Assembly: GCA_013306675.1 (NCBI GenBank)
Contig: JABLUY010000070.1
Span: 62,001 to 126,000, forward strand
DNA: 64,000 bases
From: Thraustochytrium sp. TN22
Lineage: Eukaryota > Sar > Bigyra > Thraustochytrida > Thraustochytriidae
Direction of reading: 5' to 3'
How positions within the stretch are numbered: position 1 is the stretch's first letter; each line of letters begins with the position of its first letter. A program made the translations under genes and the position numbers. Shown piece by piece: positions 58,748-64,000 of this stretch. The notes below the pieces were generated by a model. The model worked only from the letters and a program-made list of their open reading frames with translations. It was not told the DNA's origin and did no database searches.

Positions 58748-61700
58748 GTTTCTGTCTCTCTCAATCGGCAAGGCCGGGTCGAGGGTCCTTCCTGATGAGG
58801 ACACCCGGACACTTGTTCATGCCGAAGGCTAAAGCACATGCTGTGTTGATATGATCGAAGGCGCGTGCGCCGCCGTCTCTTGATGTCATTACTACTTGTA
58901 AGCTTAGATGGCGGCGAAACGAGAAATCAAACATCCCTTCTATTTCGAAACGCTTGACAAAATTGTCACCAGTCACGGTCAGACCTGGTGCACGACAGCA
59001 TCGTGGTCGACTTGGGCCGCAGGAGCGTCCGTGGGTGTCTTGAGTTTGGCGAGGAGTCGCGTGTACGGGTTCTCGCCATTGAGCGACCGGCCCGCGCGCA
59101 AGGCGCCGAGCGAGTCAAAGGTGCTGGTCAGGTAGTCACCGGCAGCGTGGGCGTGGGCGTCAGCCGCCGCGAGGGCGTCGGCGGGCTGGTGGCGCTCGAG
59201 GAAGCTCTGCATGGCGTTGCGCATCTTGAGGGCGTCGGAGCCGGAGCCGCGCAGCGTGACGTTGAACTGGCGCGCGCGAGGCACGTACTCCTTCCAGAAG
59301 TTGCTGCGCTTGCCGACGGGAGTAATTTCCTTGATGCGGAACATGATGACGCCCGATACCCAGATGCAGAGGATGTTGGACAGCGTGAGCAGCACGCTGT
59401 AGAGGGCGCCGCGCGAGATATCGTCGTGCGTGAGCGTGGTGGCGCGGCCGTTGATCTCGACCTGGCCGCCATTGTCATTGAGCACGTCGAGGATGAGCAT
59501 GGCCAGCAAGATGCCGGTGTTGACGGCAGGCGGCAGGAGCGACGCGGAGATGGCCACGCCGACGAGGCTCGACGTGTTGTTGCCCAGGACCGAGAGCGCC
59601 ACGCCCACGCCGGACGGAATGGCGATGGCCACGCCCAGCACGAGGGCGTCTGGGGTGGAGCGCGACCACATCTGATCGGTGGGCAGGTCGCTGGCGTCCA
59701 TCATGGGAATAGCGCAGAGCCCGCAGATGAGGCCGATGATGAGGCTCATGCAGAGACCGACCATCTCCCCCAGCAAGCCGCGCTTGATCATGTCGCGGTC
59801 CAGCACCGTGAGGCCAAAGGTGACGGCGAGAATGGGGCCCATGAGCGGGCTCACAAGCATGGACGCGACAATGACCACGGCATTGTCGCTGAGCAGGCCC
59901 ATGGCCGCCAGGATGCTGGCCACCATGACGAGCATGACAAAGTCAAAGGTGAACTCGGCGGCGCCGTTGATGAGCTCGATCACGTTGTCGACGGCGATGC
60001 GCGCGCGGATCGTCTCGCGAAAGCCTGTCGTGTACGTCTCCAGCGACAGCGGGTCCTTGGCCGGCGTGTCCTCGGGCGGCGACGCGCCGTCGGACTCCTC
60101 CGCCATGAGCGAGAGCACCTGCGACCCGGAGGCCGAGGAGGACGCGCGGCGCGGCGCGGCGCCGCTCGCCGAAGGACCCGCACCCAGCATGCTGGCCAGG
60201 CTCAGCAGCTGACCGTCGGCATGCCCGGCCACGGCCGGTAAAGACCCAATGCGCTCGATCTGGATCGGGCACATGGTGACCACGCCCACGCCGGCGCTCG
60301 TCTTGGCGCCGACGCCACGCTCGCCGAGCTCGTTCAGGCAGGTCTCCGCGAAGGTGGTCTTGCAGCTGAACATGAAGGTTGTCCAGAGCGTCTTACCATT
60401 GCGATGCGGCACCTCTGCCACGAAGCTCACTTGCCCGCGCCGCAGCTCCAGGTACTCGCGCACGGCGCGCGCCACCTCGCGCTCCACCACGACGGCCCCG
60501 TCGTCCTCGCCAACCGGTGCTGGCGCTGGCGCCGGCGCTGGCGCCAGCGCCGCGGCGTCTTCGCCGGCCTCAGGCTTGGTTTCGCGCTGCCTGACCACCA
60601 CCGGCACGTGCACGAACACGCGCACGCTGTTCGACATCGTTGGCCGCAGGCACGACCCCCCTGGTACAACGACGCGCTGCTGCCCGATATGATTGCGGTC
60701 TTCTCGCCCGCCTCGCCTGACGGCCGCCTTGCCTGCCGAGACGGCGATCAATCGATCGCGCCGTGAGCGCCTGCCTGCCTGCCTGCTGATCCCCTCGGGA
60801 CAAGGGCAAAGAGAACGCATCTGAAAGCAAGGTGTTACTTGCAAGTTGCGGCAAACGCCCAGCTCAGCTCCAAGGCTCGGGGACCGGTGCACACCAGAAC
60901 GGATCTCAGAGCTTTTTTTGCTGCTGATGGCTCGCATGGCTCGGCTTCCGAGATTCGAAGTCAACGGCCCTGCACACAGTGGCGCCGCGAGGTGACTCGT
61001 TACCGCCACGCGCGAAAAAAAGTACTTGGCAGGTTTACATGGAGAGAGCCCGACACGCGGTCACTCGTGCAGGGCCGGGCACCTGGAACAAAGTACCGAC
61101 GTGAATCGAAATGTGGAGGGAAACCTCACTGTCCGTGAACGAAATGTGGCCATTGCTTTGCTTCGATTTTAAAAGACTACACTGGCTCAGCCTGCTTGGG
61201 CACGCAGGCGGGATCCTGCATAGGCTTGTACGCGCACATCTTGCGGTGTTCCTTGTCCTTGCACTCGGCGCGGGACTTGGCAATGTTGCAATGGTCGCGC
61301 ACGAGGATCCAAATCTCGAGATCAGTCATGGCGCGGCAGACCTCGGACTCCCAGACGCAGGCTTCGTCGGAGGAGGTGCATGCAGCCTCGAGCGCGCAAG
61401 CCGTGCAGTCCTCCTCACAGGAGAGGCATTGGGCACCGCTCCAGCCGCACTCGGCCGGGCTAGCGTTGCACTCGGTCTCGTCGGCACAGATACCGCACTG
61501 CAGGTCGCAAACCTCTGGGACGCTCTCCGGCACGCACGCGCCGTCGCGGGAGTTGGTGCAGCGAAGGTTTCTGCGGCAGACCATGGCGGAGTCAAGCGCC
61601 GCGCAGACGTCAACCCACTTGAAGTAGCTCTCAAGCTCGGTCATGTCATCGCACACGCTGGTGTCGGTGTTCCAGACGCAGTCGCCCTTGGATTTGCCGC

Positions 61701-64000
61701 AGACGGTGCTGTCTCCACAAGCGGCGCAGGCATCGTCACAGCTTTTGCACTCGGCGGCAACGGCGTCCCACGAGCAGGCGACGAAGCTAGCCGCGCAGGC
61801 GGCCTCGTCAGCGCACTCGCCGCAGTCCACCTCACACGTTTCGGGCGCCTTGACGGACGGCAGGCAACTTCCATCGCGGAGGTTATAGGAGCATCCCAGA
61901 GTCTTGCAGGTCTCCAGGGAGGTGGCCTGGTCGCAAGTCGCTGCAAGCGCCACGTACGCCTCGCTGTCAGTCATATCACGGCACACACTCGTGTCGCTGC
62001 TCCACACGCACAGGTTATCGGCGGAGCAGGTGGCTTCGGTTGCGCAGGCACCGCAGGTCTCGGCGCAGGCGGCGCACTCCCCGTCGACCCAGCCGCAGGC
62101 CAGCTCGGTTGCGCCACAGGCGGATTCGTCCGCGCACTCTTCGCAAAAGAGAGCGCAGTCGCGAGGCGCCTTCCCGCGCGGGGTGCATGCCTCAGCGCGG
62201 CGGTCCCACCAGCAGGTCTTGGGGCACTCGGTCTTGGTCGCGAAGACGCCGCAGGCCGTCGTATCGTGCATCCACTGCTCCACCTCGTTCATCTTGCGGC
62301 AGGCCACGTCGAAAACGCAGCCATTGCCTGAGTTGCAAGCCTCCTCGCTGGCGCACGCGGCGCAGTCGTCCGCGCACGATTTGCACTCGGCCTCGCCAGC
62401 CGACTCATCGACGATCCAGCTGCAGCCGGTCGCAAGGGTGGCGCCGCACGCAACCTCGTCGGCGCAATACTCGCATTCGAGAGCGCAGTCCTTGGGCGCC
62501 TTGCCGCGCGGCGCGCAGGTGGCTTTGAACTTGTTCCACGCGCACGGCTTGGCGCACTCCTCCTTGGACTCGGAAGCGGCGCAGATCGCGGTCCAGTACT
62601 GCCAGGTTTCGACCTTGTCCATCTCGCGGCACGTGGTCGACTCGCTCTCCCACACGCACTCAGAGTCGGTGGAGCACTCGTCCTCGGCCGTGCAGGCGGC
62701 GCAGTCCTCCTCGCACGACTTGCACTCCCCTTCGCTGGTCTCCTCGTCCACGAGCCAGGCGCAGCCCACAGTGGCTGTGGAGCCACAGGCAGCTTCGTCA
62801 ACACAGTACTCGCACGCCAGGGCGCAGACCTGGGGCGCCTCGCCCCTAGGCAGGCAGGCCTTCTTGAACTTGTTCCAGCCGCAGTTCGCGCCCGTGCAAG
62901 TCTCCTTGGAGTCGGCGCTGGTGCAGACGCCAAGCCAGAACTGCCAGGCCTCTACCTCGTCCATCTCGCGGCACGCGCCCACGTCGGCGTCCCACGCGCA
63001 CTCGCGATCGGCGGCGCAGGTGGCTTCCTCGGCACAGACGGAACAGTCGTCCGCGCACGAGAGGCAGTCGCCGCCGTCGCCGTCGTACGAGCACACAGCC
63101 GGGCTCGCATTGCAGGCCTCTTCGGCGTCGCAGAACTCGCAGCCCAGCTCGCATACCTTGGGCGCCTTGCCAGCCGGCTCGCACAGCGAACCGGTCCACT
63201 CGCAGATGGTGGAGAGGTCTGCGTCCGTCGTGCAGAGCGCCTCATCAGCCTCGCCGCAGCGGTCCTTCTTTTCGACCCACTCCTCATACGCTGTCATGGC
63301 GCGGCAGGCGCCGCTTTCCCACGCGCAAAAGAGCGCGCTGGCCGTGCAGAAGGCCTCGGAGTGGCACACCTCGCAGTCGTCGTTGCATCCGTCCATTGGG
63401 TCCACCTCACCGGCGCACGCGTCGTCGGCCCATGCGCACCCAGTGAGGTAGTCGCATTTGGTCGCCGAGTTGCCGGTCGCCGTGCAGAACTCGTCCACCT
63501 TGATGAGCGCCTCAATCTCCGAGAGCGTTGTGCAAGACCCCGAGTCGGCGTCCCACGCGCAGGCGTTGCTCGCCGTGCAGTCCGCCTGATCTGAGCAGGC
63601 GCAGCTCGCGCAGATGAGGTCCGTGTCGTAAAGAGGCCAGCAGAACGGGCTGTCGCCCGTCACATACGTGCAGCGCGCCGAGCCCTTTGCACCCGTCAGG
63701 GTCTGCAGGCTACGCACTTGGCTGTTGCAGCCGGCCTGGTCGGCGTTGTAACTCGCGCAGTGCGTCTTGTCCGCTGCGTAAACGGTCGATGTGCTCGTGA
63801 TGGCGGTGCAGGAGCCTGTCCACTCGCAAACGTTTGTCCAAGTCGTAGTGCACCCACTTGGGCCCTTGCAGTCCGCGCACCGATCCACGCACGCTGCGTC
63901 GACGCTGCGCGCCAAGCCGGCGGCAAGCAGCGCCACCACCACGAGGTGCGACCTCATTTTGTTTGTGCGCTCTTCAAGTCTCTTTCGATTTCGGTTTTGT

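Overview
This window is nuclear DNA of a GC-rich, gene-dense, mostly intronless eukaryote. The gene content (eIF3k, an EML-type microtubule protein, an atlastin-like GTPase, a PX-BAR sorting nexin, a polycystin-type channel) rules out a prokaryote. The Thr/Pro-rich linker (PPTKAPTPAPT) in three secreted proteins is a style I associate with stramenopiles. Together with the GC content and scarcity of introns this suggests a labyrinthulomycete (thraustochytrid) or a relative. That placement is inference.

Layout. 0-6 kb: the 3' part of a very large CLU-LamG-LRR protein (+). 6-8.6 kb: a basic, possibly HMG-box-like nuclear protein (+), convergent with eIF3k (-). 9-14 kb: an EF-hand plus EML/WD40 protein and an atlastin-like GTPase (both -). 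14-17 kb: a gene-poor stretch full of simple repeats. 17-23.4 kb: a head-to-tail trio of secreted, cysteine-rich proteins, each apparently built from three LRR-cap modules. 24-25 kb: an unrecognised acidic protein (-). 26.4-28.4 kb: three copies (+,+,-) of one tRNA-Ala(AGC) cassette with conserved flanks. 29-31.5 kb: an unrecognised protein (+) and a four-RRM RNA-binding protein (-). 32-37.6 kb: apparently empty, but its minus strand holds an intron-split leucine-rich-repeat gene with about one repeat per exon, visible only when splice sites are read. 37.6-46.4 kb: glutamate synthase large and small subunits as two separate, tandem genes (+). 47-64 kb: five minus-strand genes, namely a fibro-slime/lectin/filamin-like membrane protein, an ankyrin-polycystin (TRPP-like) channel, an EH-PX-BAR sorting nexin, a DUF389 membrane protein and a secreted cysteine-rich repeat protein.

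How the genes relate. The glutamate synthase pair supplies both halves of one enzyme. The three LRR-cap proteins are a tandem paralogue family with matching leaders. Several 47-64 kb products are surface, secreted or membrane proteins, but nothing shows that they act together. The long frames opposite many genes are GC-bias shadows and were left out. I saw no retroviral, LTR, Polinton-like or other virus-derived element, no CRISPR array and no rRNA. Family names come from motif recognition by eye, not from a database search.
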